A stretch of 64,000 nucleotides of DNA. It comes from Bathymodiolus brooksi. Lineage: Eukaryota > Mollusca > Bivalvia > Mytilida > Modiolidae. This document shows positions 40,743 to 54,366 of this stretch, in pieces. The notes beneath the pieces were generated by a model. It was not told the origin of the DNA. It did no database searches and saw only the letters and a program-made list of their open reading frames with translations. Position numbers and translations under genes: made by a program. The stretch lies in NCBI GenBank assembly GCA_963680875.1, contig OY804583.1, positions 30,741,331-30,805,330 of the forward strand. Direction: 5' to 3'. The stretch's first letter is position 1; each line of letters begins with the position of its first letter.

Positions 40743-41047
40743 GTCTGAAAATTAAACCAAACAGTGTTAGAATTAGATTTTAGAGCTGTCAAATTTTTGT
40801 TCTTCCCTCGACGGGATTTGAACCCACACCATTTTTACACTGCAGCACCATTCGCTTAGCCTTACGTCCAGCGCCCTAGACCACTCGACTACATCCACTC
40901 CCTGAAAAAGGAGCTTCAATAGTCGTAGTGTTACCTTGTCTCGTAAGGCAAATCTAGGGATAGGCGTAAGACATGTGTATAAGCGTGTGTAGATGGTACA
41001 TATATACTTAATATTATAATTTGACAGCAATCTAACTCAGCAATTTA
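40742..41047 (-). mobile_element. Insertion with inverted ends carrying a tRNA-like block (unit 2 only)
   Basis: About 305 bases placed inside a TA run and absent from unit 1. Near the ends GTTAGA...AGCTGTCAAATT (about 40766-40798) and AATTTGACAGCAATCTAACTC (about 41017-41037) are inverted copies. Inside, on the minus strand, lies a tRNA-like block (40800-40905). This could be a tRNA-derived SINE, or a MITE that picked up a tRNA-like sequence. Confidence 0.65.
40800..40905 (-). tRNA. tRNA-like block (leucine/serine type) within the unit 2 insertion
   Basis: The minus strand reads GTAGTCGAGTGGTCTAGGGC (A box) and later GGGTTCAAATCCCGTCGAGG (B box and T arm, with a good GTGGG/CCCGT-like stem). 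The central part does not form a clean anticodon arm and is too long, so it is more likely a pol III promoter of a SINE than a tRNA gene. Confidence 0.4.
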
Positions 41048-41103
41048 TATATATATATTGAGAGGAGCTTGGCCTCTCATTATATATGTAACAAACGTTT
41101 GAA

Positions 41104-41175
41104 TGAATAATTGATATAATTGAATAATTGAATAATTGAATAATTGAATAATTGAATAATTGAATAATATATGTA
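41104..41175. repeat. 8-bp tandem repeat (AATTGAAT)n, unit 2 only
   Basis: Six to seven perfect copies of AATTGAAT flanked by a duplicated TATATGTAACAAACGTTTGAAT (about 41084 and 41168; first 20 bases identical). Unit 1 has a single copy of the flank and no expansion. Confidence 0.9.
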
Positions 41176-42699
41176 ACAAACGTTTGAATGAAATATTATT
41201 GTGTTGCTAAAAACACTATAGAACAATGCACTACCGATGTTGATAGTACAGAGGCAAATAATTTGATGTAAATAACATTGGTACATTGCGTTTACAAAAT
41301 TTACAGGTGGGTGATTACAGGTAAGATTTTGTCTTTCTTTAATAAAAACATCAATATCAAATTTAGTGCACATGACATGTTTATGTAGTAACCTTCATCA
41401 TATATGCTCAAAGTCAAAAGGCTGAAAAAACAATTAATTTTAAAATATGAAAGAATAGATTAAAGAGTGATGGTCAACAATTCCATTAATATCAACAAAA
41501 CGAATATTCATATCTCACCTTAACTCACTGAACACAGAAATACCATATTTCGTTGGAAATCCAGGTACTATCTTTGGACAGGTATACACATATGGCGGGG
41601 TTAAATCTATTAATGGGATCCCAACCCTCCTCTCATCTGTATTAAATGTTAGAGGGCTAAAGATTGAAATATTACACGTAGAACTGCTTTGTTTTGTAAT
41701 CTCCAGCGGGTTTTTTTTATAAAGGGGGGGAATATTCGCGAGCATCTAAGACTCACTCCCTGTGGCGTTGGTGGGGGCCGTGTTGCTATTTTTAGTGTTC
41801 TGTTTTGTGTTTAATGTTGTTTGTCTGCGCCCTGTGTCTACTGTACCCAATGAAGCCAATTTCTATGGATGTTCCATTCTTGATTGCCGCTTCAGTATTC
41901 TATAACGTTTATTCATAAACTGAATAAATTCATAAAGCATATAATAATATAATGATCAAGTTAATTATTTTAATCTAAATTTAAGTATTAAATCAGTTTC
42001 AATGTTGCATATATGCTTTTCTTAAAATAAATTCTGGCAATATCCCAAATACTAAGAATAATATCATTATACATAAAAAAGATAGTGTCACCTCAAAGGT
42101 TTCCTTTTCCTCAAGTTAAACATCAAACGAGCTGCGTCCTGGTCACGGCTCATGTTTGTCACGAGTACCTATGGTATATATACGATTTGTAATATAACAT
42201 GACTATTTTGTTTCTTGATGCTCAAATTTCATACAAACAACAAAAACTATTTTATTAAATACTCTTCAATGTCACGTTTACATATTTAGTTGATCTAAAT
42301 TGTTGATGGTGTGATTCTTCTCTTAATTTAAATTCTACATTATTTCCTAATTTTTCTATATATACAATTCGACAAAAAGCTAAAAACCACCCAGTATTTA
42401 TTTTAACACGAAATGCTCTTTTGGTAATTTTTCATTATGAATTAGATCATGGGCTACAATTTGAGTCGTTTTTTAAACTGATTAAGTAATCAAATGGTTG
42501 GTTATTACAAATGGAAAAGGGGAGATAACAGGAGCATTCTAAAACTTCAAAAATGTTTTATTTGGTTATTGTTTTTCAACTATTTACGAAAACGAAAGAG
42601 CCATAATTTTTTCGAGAACTTTTGAATGAACACGGAAGCACATTTAAGTAGTAGCCAAATATACCGCACTCGTCTATTTATTCCACGAACTAGGATACG

Positions 42700-43568
42700 A
42701 GGCCTCTCTTGTGGGAATCGCCGCCATTCTTCCACATTTGCGCTTGTTAATTCAGCAATATTTTGACATTACGAATTACGTTGGTTCACCGCCAATCAAT
42801 CATGTTGTTTGGGAGACCAAGACTCAAAAATAAATTAACAAACTAGAACATGTTCAGGTTGAGGCTGCATTAATCGTGAATGGGTGTACCAGACTTGTAT
42901 CCTTATGTAATCTATATATTGAAACCGGGTGGGAAAAATTGAAAGATAGAAGGAAAAAGCATAGCACGATTCAATTTTATAAGATGTCAAATAATCTAAC
43001 TCCTCAATATCTTAGTAAGTAACTTAATTCCGCAAATGTTTGGCATGATCCATGACCACAATACTCGTCATACCTCATGTATTCCTCCAGTACGCACTCG
43101 AACATCGCTCTACGCAAGCTATGCCATACCCTCCAGTGTACAACTATGAAACCAACAGCCAGAAAATATTAAATCAAGCAGATCTGTTCAGATAATTAAA
43201 TCAAATCTTCAACCCCAAAACAATACTAAACCCATTTATTATTATATTGGTACTCGACTGGGATACATTGTACACGCTAGGTTGCGTATGCAATGCAGCT
43301 CTCTCAATCATCATTTATATCATACAAAAACATTGTAAATTCCCCATTCTGTCAATGTGGGGCAACAGAAACCACGGCCCATTTTCTGCTACATTGTCCC
43401 CGTCACAATGCAACAAGACTGAGATATATTCACACCATTAATTTACCAATTAACTTAAATACGGATTTATTATTGTGTGGCTCTACAGACTTAACGAATA
43501 CCCTAAATACAGATATATTCTTAAACGTGCAGAAGTTCATCATAAGTAGTAAACGATTCACCTCTTAA
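42700..43568 (+). mobile_element. CR1/Jockey-type LINE 3' fragment, uninterrupted (unit 2)
   Basis: Holds the post-RT region (LEHVQVEAALIV, LYIETGWEKLKDRR) and the zinc-knuckle-like C-terminus with stop at 43566. Shows the pre-insertion state of the locus split in unit 1 at 10917. Frames are broken in several places. Confidence 0.75.
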
Positions 43569-43571
43569 CCA

Positions 43572-46500
43572 TATTCACACAACTTAAACATGTTAAGAAA
43601 AAGCACTTCCACCTTTACACTTCATTTGTTTTTTTTTGTTTTTTTTTCTTACTAAAGCACACCAAATAACATTGACAACGACCGATTAACACTTGATTAA
43701 TTCTCAATATACTTCTACCTTTCGATACTAATTAAACCTTGAACACCAGATAACAACAGGGATGAGGATTAATATAAGCATACCCACTTGTTTCCGAATC
43801 CTATTGATTAATTTAAATGTCTAAATAATTTATATGTGTATTATCATAATGTGTAATATTGAATTAATTAATAAAATATATTTATACTAAATGAATGATA
43901 AAAACATATTTGACGAAGACTGTTATGATTTTTCTATTAGTTAATGAACACTTCATATGATTACTGAAATATTGCATAACCTGAACACCTGTATTCGAAT
44001 GGTAAGGCTAGTCCCATGACCTTTTGAGGACTCATGTTCTCGTCCAGAACATCAGAATTAGACATAGTCTAGGCTATTCCTTCAACAGCAAATGCAAGTT
44101 GCCATAAAACTTTGAGGTACTTATTTCAATAAAAACCCAAGGAAAACTTATGAGTGGCAATTTGAAAAAAAAAGAGAACATGAACATATAAACAGCCCAT
44201 TCTACCATGATGCAATGAAGCAAGCGGCCGTTGTAGTCGTGATCGTATAGTAATTTGGCTTAGATCTACATATGCAATCAGTATCTATCACCACTAAAGT
44301 TTTGAGTTCGAATCCTGATAATGGCTAGGTGCATTCGATACAACATTATGTGATAAAGTTTCTCCGTGTACTTCGGTTTCCTCCACCAATAAAACTGATC
44401 GCCACGACATAGCTATAATATTGTTGAAAGTGACGTTAAGCTCTAACTATTCATGAAACAAGCAAAATGTGCATGGTAAATAGTGCGAATTGCATTGTAC
44501 ACTAAAGTAAATATCAAATAAAGAACAGCGTGCTCTATTTGTCCTTCATGCGACATTCAAAACCGCCTTGGCATTCTGTGTATTTTGTTATTGTTATTGT
44601 TTTGCTTGTCATTTTATTACAGGACATTCATTGGTCTAATATGAATTTCAAATATCACAACCTCTTGTTCAGCTCCATTATTTAATAAAACTGGTTTCTG
44701 ATAAGTTTATGTGCCAAGCTTTGACAGTGAGCTGTCATACATATGTGTGCTAGGGTATCAATGCTGCCTCATTCTATGATTTTACTATTGTATTTTGGAA
44801 CCGTTCCGTCAGTGTGTGTATATCTGTTTTTCATTATATCACAATACTGATTAAGGAAAAAAAAACAGGAAATGCACGAATGGATTAGGAAAATATATGA
44901 AGTGAAAAGAATCGTTTATATTTAGATATGTCAAGGTCTGTCAAGTGTCACAAATCTTCACCTGTGGTCTGTCTGACTTGTAATTACCTGCGGTCGGTTC
45001 GTTAGTTGTTTTTGTACTGCGAGAATACATTTTAAGAGTTCACATACACGTCAGTTCTGAACATAAATTATGCCAGATCTGAAATACTTGTATCGTGTCT
45101 TGTATATTGCTTTTTTAAACAAATTGTTGATATTTTTTTTTAGCAAAGCTTAATATCAAGTGTCAAATATACTAATAATAGCGTACAGTAGTATGGTAAC
45201 CGTAGCCGAGTGGTTAGATGGAAGTTTTGAAAGTCAAAATAGACTTTGAAAAGCCCAGCGGTGGTTCGAGACACGAACGACCAGTAATAAATAAAACACG
45301 TTAATAAGCCTAAAATAGTAAAAGGTTAAAGTTTATATATTCAAGAACAAAATAATAAACTGTAGATTCTTAGAAATAATCCACTGTTCGAACAATAGTG
45401 TGACGTAAACGATGTCAATATTGTCCCAAAAATGGGTCAAACTATTAAAGTACAGCGGCCTGTATCATCGACCCTATTAACGGCCTTTGTCATCGGCCTC
45501 TATTAGCGGTATGCATGTGATATTGGAGTTGGCATTTATAATAGCTTTCCTAGGGGTATTATTGTACACATATATATATATATATATTAAGTCTAAGGGA
45601 ATCTATCAACCATAGAACTTCATGAGTAACGGATGGTCGAGACATGACGATGCAGCACACTTTTTTTTTATAGAAGTCTAGAGGATTGTGCAACGATACG
45701 GATAAAGATGTTGCAAAAAATATATTGACAACATTTTCGAACAACAAATGACCTTCTACAATGTCTTTCAAAATTAGACTGAGTTTGCAAAGATTAGATG
45801 GTATAATTACAACTCACTAAATAGTCAGGTGACAAAGTGTGACGCATTAAAGTAAATAACGATAATCTTTTGCATTCTCAAATGAGTCACAATGAAATCG
45901 TTAATTAAAGGTGGTGAGAACAAATCCTGAACTTTGTGACAGTAGTAAACTATGCATTCACTATAAACACTTATATATATATATACATGCATTAACAAAA
46001 TTAATAAAAAAAAAAAAAAAAAAATTAATAATTAAATCACCTGTATAATATACGATTCCGGTTACTGAACCATGATATCCTTCAGTAACTGTATATTGTC
46101 ATTTTAAAGTGAAAAAATCACATGATAATGATATTTGTATGATAATTCAACAAAACTGGAAACATGTAAAGCTATATAAAACACGCTAGTACACAGAGAC
46201 TGGAAAGTGATTTGTAGAATATCTATCTATGCATCTCTCTCTCTCTCTCTCTCGATCGATTCATCGGTCGGTCGGTCCGTCCGTCCGTCCGTCCGTCCAT
46301 CCATCTATATATGTAGCTATAGGACTGTTTTATCAAACCACTAATGAATAATACTATAGAGAGGAAACAGCATATAATAATAATATGACGTCCTTGAAGC
46401 GGTCGGAGTCGAAACCAGTGGTAAATTATATCTATGTATGACCAATTACGGCATAGGTAGGCGTGGTCTGCGTTTGTAAAGCGGCTGTTCCATGACACTC

Positions 46501-47626
46501 CATTGTAAAAGATGCGCAATGATGCAATACACAAAACAAAATAGGAAATCTACGTGATTTGCAAATCACAAATACGGTTCATATGAATAAATATAAACTT
46601 AAAATCAAATGTTTTATACATAAGAAATATAATTGTCGTCTGTATGACTTGTTTTCAGAACAAAGCATGTGGTCTACCACGTTTACGACTACGGCACCTT
46701 CACCTTTGAAAATAGGCAGTTTAGTTCAACTTAATGAAGTGGAAATTGCAGTATATCCCATTTTTTTTTAATTAATAACCTCAAAACATAGTTACCATCT
46801 TTATTGAAAAATCTTTTCGGCTGTCATTTCAAAATTCTTTGGAAAAATCGGAATAGTATTGCAACATTTCAGTCGGATAAAATATTCAGCATCAAGGGCC
46901 AACCCGTGGCAACAACAATATACATATATGGCTATCGGTAATTTGTTCTTAATCAAGATTGGTCATTGCAATTGACAACTCGTAAATAAACCCCCAAAAA
47001 ATCAAAATAAAACAAATGCTAAGAAGAAGAAAAAAGTAGTAAATAAAATCAAACGAAAAGAACAGGCTCTCTACAATTGAACACATATATGTCCAGCCGA
47101 TAAAATCGGATTTTGCTGCCTGTGTGTGCCTTTACGTTCTGAGTTCCGTGTTGTGATGTCCGCCACAATTTCCGCATAAACACTATGCTCTTTTCCTTTT
47201 TACTTCCAGTTTCTGTAGAAGGGGTCATGTCTTATTTACGTTATATGTGTTTGTTTGTGCATAGTGGTGTCCAACGCATATTGTGTTGTGTTTTTGTGTT
47301 GTTTTTCGTCGTCTTTTGCGCCAAATGTTGGCAGTTCGTCTGGATTGTACAAATTGGATTGCCACTTCGGTTTTCTCTAAAGTTAATTTATTCTGTGACT
47401 AATGCTCAGTGCTACCTGTTTCTTTGGATTGTTCATTCTTGATTGTCCCTTTGGTTTTCTCTAACGTGTATTTACTCAATATATACTCTAATTTATTTTG
47501 CAAATCATAATATGTTTTTGTCCAATTTACATAATGTAGTGGAACTTTACCAACAATTAAAAGAAAACAAAACAATCTAGTCATAGCAATGATACATATA
47601 TACTTGTGTCTGCATTCATGGGTGTA
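43572..47626. other. Unit 2 counterpart of 13430-17414
   Basis: Collinear with unit 1: SINE at 44205-44435, tRNA-like 45195-45282, microsatellite 46232-46306, dispersed repeat 47225-47470. No gene supported in the remainder. Confidence 0.6.
45195..45282 (+). tRNA. Class II tRNA-like sequence, unit 2 copy
   Basis: Identical by eye to 15047-15134, with the same weak acceptor and T stems, so the decay pre-dates the duplication. Confidence 0.3.
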
Positions 47627-48871
47627 TGGTTTTTAACGCCACTTTCAACAATATTTCAGTTATATCGTGACGATCAGCTTTATTGGTGGATGAATACCCG
47701 GAGAAAACCCCCGACACACCGTAAGCCACCGTCAAACTTAATCACATATTGTTGTATTCAGTATTCCTCGCCTGTGCGGGAACTCACAACGTCAGTGGTG
47801 ATAGGAACTGATTGCATGGATAGGAAATACAACTACCATGCGATCAACACTACGACCGTATCTCATTTACTTGAAAAGCATAATATTTTAAGATATTTAT
47901 TTTATTTTGGGGGAAAATATAACATTTCTCGAGCGGCTTGGGATACCGGGAGATTATGGTCATTGTGTGTAAATCTAGCCCGACTTACGGCATTTCCGCC
48001 GCGTTATTCAGCTCAAGTCTTAAGACTTCTATCCATTGAAAAAAACAATTATCAACGAAAAACAGCAATAAATCAAACCTAACATTATTCGTTGATTTCA
48101 ATGTTTAAAGTTCATATTCGTGTTGACCTCCTCAAGCACAAAGCGGTAAAATATATTGTAAAACTATTTGAGTTACTAAATAAAGAATTATAAAATGAGC
48201 ACCATAGTTTATTCAGGTATGGTCTTTTTTAACAACCATTACTTCATTAAATTGAAATATTTCTGGATTAATCATTTCTTTATTCCCCTTTCATTATCTA
48301 ACTACTTATTTTTTTAACCTATGTCATATATGGACAACTTATAATTGTTCTTCCCAATTTTGCTTCAGTTTACAAACTCAAAAATATATTCCTTTGGGTA
48401 TAAGCCGGGGATGTCACATTATATACTCTGTCTGATAGCTGAATAATTATATAATAGTTACTTATGTATAGGGCATTATCGTTATTTATAGACTGCCCAA
48501 GAGACAGTAGTATTGACTGAAACATTGATAATGCCTGACCAACAGGCGAGGGCATTATCAGTGGACAGTGGTGTCACTAATTGAAAAGAAATGTCTCACT
48601 TGCACTGAAAACAAAACTCAGCGTGGTTTGCCAGTGCAAAGCAAATATCACCATCGCCACTACCTCGACATAACACAAGGTCTTAACGTAATTGCAGATG
48701 GATGCAGCTAAAGTGTATTTAAACCATCGTGGTAGTGATGAACATTATTCGCTGGTTGTTATTGGAATATACAATTAGAAACCAAACTATGTGATGTACT
48801 ATGCAGTCGCTTCATCATATCTTTTTGCATCATTTACAGGGGAAGAAGAACTGACATTAAGCATATAAACC

Positions 48872-51849
48872 ATGGGACCTAAACATATCACCAGCGCGTC
48901 AAAAAAAATAAAAGTTGTCATGGAGATTGTTCTAGTTTTCCACACCTTAATTATATTCTCATTATCAATAACGGCATTTATTATGCTCAATGTCTATATA
49001 ACAAATCTATCGTTTCATCGTTATTCGAGCGTTTTGTTTATAAGTATTACTATGGCAACTGGGCTTTTCCATGTACTATTTTTGATACTTCGTTATCTAA
49101 AATTAGCATGGAATGTGACTGTGATATCACCAGCTGTCATAGATATTTATACAATTCCCACCTCATGTTTTATTGTTATTGTGGTCTTAGTGCTAACAGC
49201 TTTGAGTGACATTCCTCAAATGTACTCTACATGTTCGAGATTATTTAATGGGATTTATGTAGCAGTTTCAATATTTGTGATCCACAAAATGCATGTTGCT
49301 TGACCGTTGTGTGACGATGGGAATTTCAATGACTTGGATCTACATTTAGGAGCTTTGGGAGATTGGGAGATTCCAAAAAAGTTATATTTTTGTGAACAAT
49401 TTAGTTCTGAATTTGGAGGTATTTTCATGGAATATATTTTAATATGCATACCTGTGACAGTTGTGTTCTCAGTTAAGAATAGAAAAGAAAAGAAATTATC
49501 TGATGGTAAGTCTTAAATTAATAAACATCGGGTAGCATATATATATATTGTATATAGATGGTCTTAAAACAACTGGTGCATATCCCTTTACTTCTCACAA
49601 CAATGGTCGTCTGAGTTCTGAAGACACCAACATGGTAATCAGAAGTCGGAAATCGACGGAATGAGTGAGTGATTGTTGCTTAACGCCAACTCACCAATTC
49701 TTCAACTATGTTATGGCGAGAACAAGTTAATTTTCAATGAAATGAAGATGAGGTCCGCTTTGTACTAGACCAACGCGCTCAGCTGAATTTTTATGAAGGA
49801 CAGACAACACAATGGTCAATCAAAAAGGAAACAAAACGATGATCTACAAACCACTAGAAGGAAACACAAAGATTTAGAAACACAACCCCACTTAAAATTT
49901 ATTATATATATATTGCATTGAACTACCAATCATATACTATGATTGATTGTTGTTTAACGCCCGATGAATATTATTTTAGCTATATCTATGACGACAGGTA
50001 ATCTACATTCAATATGTACCAAGTTTGAGACGCATATCGGAGGAATTTTAGAATTTCACTTGAAGACAATGATATAATGATGTGATCAGACAGGAAATTG
50101 AGGCATACAACAGGTCCTCAACGACCACATATGACTACTCGCTCGGGCCAGCACCAAGATGGAGCAATCAGAATGTGTTAATCGAAGAAGGACAGAAAAC
50201 ACAATGGTCAAAATAAAAAGGTCAAAAGGACAAACAACGATCTACAAACCATACACATAAAACTAAAGATCGAGTAACACAAACACCACTAAAAACCGGG
50301 TTCATTACCATTTACCAGTTAATTACTTTTGATAGTTTGTTCTTTTCGAAATACAGTACAGCGAAAATAAAGATTTGGTAACACTATCTCCTAACACAGG
50401 GAATAAGACCAGATGATAAAATGACTGTGATTCACCTGATCCATATCACCTGTTGACCATATCATTTCACTATAGACCCGTTTACACGATCAAATTGTTG
50501 CATCAAAAACTTTGTCAAAGTTTTCTTTCGCAAAGTTTTTTGATCGTGTAAACCTGCATCAAAAACTTTGTCAAAGAACGCTGATTGACGTCAGATTTGA
50601 CGGAATAGAAATCCCATCCTATTGTTCTGGAAGCTTTGAGTGACTTTGATGGGAATTGACCAATCAAACATTTTTTCGAAATCACTTTATATGTCTTTGA
50701 ATTTACCGCCCAACGGTAGCTTGAGATAAAAACATTGATCAAACTTTAACACACTTTGATCGTGGAAACCGGACACCTTTGATAAAGTTTTCTTTGAGCA
50801 CATTTCCGTCAAAAACCGTTGACCAAATTATTGACGAATACTTTGATCATGTAAACGGGCGCATAGAGAAGATAATTGTGGCCATGAACTAATATATTCC
50901 AGCCATTTATTTTACTGAAGCATCTCTACTTAGACAAGAAAGTGACAGCTCATGTACATGAATATGTGAGTTAAAGGCGTTGATTTAGTATCCTACTACG
51001 ATTTGTATATGATACAATAATAAGAATCTGCATCAGAGGAACTTTCATGGAAGACCGTTTTCATATGTAAATTCCAACAGACATTAATGTATTTTCCAAG
51101 TTGCACACAGATGCATCTGAAAGTGACAACAGTTGTTCGGATTCGTTAGTTTATATGTTTGTACAGAAGATACCCATTCTAAGAAAACATTCGTTTACTT
51201 TCATTCAATTCTAAAATAGAACTGTAGTCAGTTGCAACGCTGGATATCTTGTTCATTTAAAAGAAGGGTTTGAAGATACCAAAGGGGTAATGAGAATTCG
51301 TAAATCGAAGACAACACATGGTACCAATTTGACGATATCTAAATATACTGTATACTTATGCATGTACAGGTTCACCAATATCATTTTTTATGAACAATGT
51401 TATATATTATATGGGGTGTCTAATGGAAAACAATGCTGACCAAACATGTGATAATGAAGAAAAGCGAATTTCAGAATCTAACGCGAACTTGAAATAATCA
51501 CATACTAAATTTGAATGTATATTTGTGAATGCAGTTGTTTTAGCACATTTTATTTTCTGTTTCAGACAAAATGTACAAGAAGGACTCATGTCAACAATGC
51601 TATTTGAATTATCATATCTGCAAAAATATTGTTTTCTGTTTATTAGTGAGTATCTGGATAGTTAGACCAATTTCTCTAAGTGATCTGAATTCAAGCCACC
51701 GAGATGTAATTCCTTTAATAACAGTCTGTGTTGTTTTTGTATATGTACTGGTGCACTATATGCAAAGTACTGTGAATGTTCCGTACCATCGTGTCAAAGC
51801 TGTACATATTGTAAAACAAACGTCCATGGAAATAGTTTATACTATTTAA
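48872..51849 (+). CDS. Candidate multi-pass membrane protein, copy 2
   Basis: Second copy of the gene at 18660-21639. The 143-codon part is 48872-49303, followed by the same in-frame TGA, 67 open codons, a GTAAGT donor at about 49506, and a second exon at 51566-51849. Differences from copy 1 are few and mild (for example A to V and F to V in the first helix region; H to Y after the acceptor). The TGA is conserved, and the adjacent codon changes only synonymously (CCA to CCG). Two copies this similar cannot tell purifying selection from recent duplication. Confidence 0.45.
50475..50860. mobile_element. MITE with GTTTACACGATCAAA inverted ends, unit 2
   Basis: Same insertion as 20265-20650, inherited through the duplication, with one or two base differences by eye. 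Confidence 0.85.
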
Positions 51850-52190
51850 TTAAATTATATCAACATAGCAATGCTACGTGAGGCAATGTGTGTTTTCAAG
51901 TATAATATCCGTTGTAAAATGAGTACATGGTGGTTCCTTTAATGCCAAATTAACCTTTAACACCAAGTTACGCATTGATGGGTTACGGAATGATAATATA
52001 CTTCTTTTACGGACCAATACAAAGAGCACAACATTGCATTTATTGTGTTAGTTTATTGAATCAATAGTCCACTGGCAGACATGTCGCTCCACTCGCACAC
52101 ATTATGATTCCGAGTTAACCAGTCTCTGTATTTACTTCTATATACCACTTGCTTAGAATTATAAGAATTAAACGTGCTTTTTTCAGGAGT

Positions 52191-54366
52191 TTATACCACA
52201 GGCGCATGGGGCATGGATTTCGTTTCCTCCTCCCCCCTTTTCTCTACTACCCCTCTTTTTTCAAAATTTTCATATAAATCATTCCTTTTTCAAACTTTTC
52301 ATAATCATTCATTTTTTCTTCATTTGACAATATCAGTAGACGTCATACATCATGAGTAATACGTGTATTCTGTGTCCACAGTTTTTCGACTGATACAGTA
52401 TAAGAGAGAAGGTAAGCAACTCCATTTTCATATTTCGCGCCATATCGCTCACCTCGGTTGGGAAACCCCCGTGTTTTTTTACACTTTTTACCTTGTCTAC
52501 ATATGGCACTGTCGTATCAAACTGTTTCTAAGTCACTTACCTAATTGCCCACGTTCGCATTTCAGTCTGTACGTCGATCTTTTCCAAGAAATCTCGCCGA
52601 GAATAGCAAGGCAGCTTCGTTTCTAGGTCTACATCATATGAGACGGAAGTGCAAGAACGGTAACACTGGGATTTTTACGAATGGATTACCTGCAATGAAA
52701 AACCCAGATGCGCTCCGAATATTTTTCCCATAATGTTTTGGCGGGAAATATAAACCGCTGAAAAAACAATAGCAGACGGATTATTTCGTAAAAATGGTAC
52801 AATGACCATCTGAATATGGAAACATTGAAATAATTTGATGGTAAATAACTGTTCAAAAAGAAATTCAAACTGAGAAATAGATGATTGAATGGTTTAGTTT
52901 ATAATTATTTTATTTGATCAATGATACAAAGAGGATCAGACACAAGTTTTACCAACTTATGGAGTCTTCTCCTATATATACAATCATTATTACATTATAT
53001 TGAGAATGCACAAGAAAACAAGAAAAATACAATTTTATCATATAATATAGCTGAAAATAGTAAACGAGTAAAAAGAAATGAAGAAAAAGTATGTGTGTGT
53101 GTGTGTATGGATGCTGGATGATGTTTGGTTAGTACATTAAACGATTAGAAATCGTTTAGACCTTTTTATGAATCGGAAAACTGAATAAAAAATAAAGCAA
53201 TTATCTGCATAGCTTAAGGTTTCACTTCCTGAAGTGAGAAGTGAAGTATTGATCGATTGAGACAAATCGCTTATGCTGAGAAACAGTTCATTTCTTATTA
53301 AAGAATATTTGGTACAAACAAAAAAGAAGTGGTTCGCATCTTCTTGGGGGGCACCGCAGCTACACGCTGGGCTAGATAAAATATGAACCTTATGGTTAGA
53401 ACTGAAGTCAAAATTTCAATGAAAAAGAAATATTCAGCTTGCCTCTACTTCAAATTATTAAAATCATACCCAACCAAATATATATACAACGAAAAAAGAA
53501 AAAGAAAAATAAATAAAAAAAAAACAAAGGAAGAAGAAGCTGAGAACAGCTATTGAATGGGACTATGGCATTTTACCCCCTTCCTCAATAAAAGTGCTCC
53601 CAACTGATAAAAATGTGTAAGGGAGCCGGAGGGACCATTTAACTAAGGGGGCTATTTCTTTTTCAGGGGTAAAAAATAAATAACTTGTTTAACTATTTGA
53701 ACGTGAAATATTAATTCGTGAACTTCATTTTTCGCGCATTTAACATCCTCGCAAAGAAAGGGAAAATAATCCGTCTGCTGTTATGTTTTTTCAGCGGTTT
53801 ATATTTCCCGCCAAAACATTATGGGAAAAATATTCGGAGCGCATCTGGGTTTTTCATTGCAGGTAATCCATTCGTAAAAATCCCAGGGTTCCCATTTTTG
53901 CACTTCCGTCTCATATGATGTAGACGTAGAAACGAAGCTGCCTCGCTATTCTCGGCGAGATATTTTGGAAAAGATCGACGTACAGACTGAAATACGAACA
54001 TGGGCAATTAGGTAAGTGTCTTAGAAACAGCTTGATACGACAGTGACATATGCAGACAAGGTAAAAAGTGTAAAAAACACGGGGGTTTCCCAACCGAGGT
54101 GAGCGATATGGCGCGAAATATGAAAATGGAGTTGCTTACCTTCTCTCTTATACTGTATCAGTCGAAAAACTGTGGACACAGAATACACATATTATTCATG
54201 ATGTATGACGTCTACTGATATTTTCAAATGAAGAAAAAATGAATGATTATGAAACTTTTGAAAAAGGAATGATTTATATGAAAATTTTGAGAAAAAGAGG
54301 GTGGGTAGTAGAGAAAAGGGGGGAAGGAGGAAACGAAATTCATGCCCCATGCTCCTGTGGTTTATA
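52191..54366. repeat. Large inverted repeat (foldback), unit 2, spacer enlarged by a LINE insertion
   Basis: Arms 52191-52786 and 53764-54366 correspond to 21981-22575 and 23051-23652. The spacer is about 975 bp rather than 475 because of an insertion at about 52892-53395. Confidence 0.9.
52892..53395 (-). mobile_element. 5'-truncated CR1/Jockey-type LINE inserted in the foldback spacer
   Basis: Present in unit 2 only; the unit 1 empty site reads GATTGAATGTTTAGAACTG. On the minus strand the first ~250 bases (53390 down to the stop at 53137-53139) encode an ORF2 C-terminus with CSCGAPQEDANHFFFVC and a terminal VFRFIKRSKRF, the same architecture as the fragment at 13145-13420 but a different sequence, hence another LINE family. 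The rest is a 3' non-coding region including a (GT)n run near 53094. Repeats like ATGGTTTAG/ATGGTTAG at the two ends look like an imperfect target duplication. Confidence 0.8.

Noticed and set aside
41104..41175. Regularly repeated sequence that might be taken for a CRISPR-like array.
   Set aside because: The period is 8 bp with no spacers, in a eukaryotic context; it is a simple tandem repeat.
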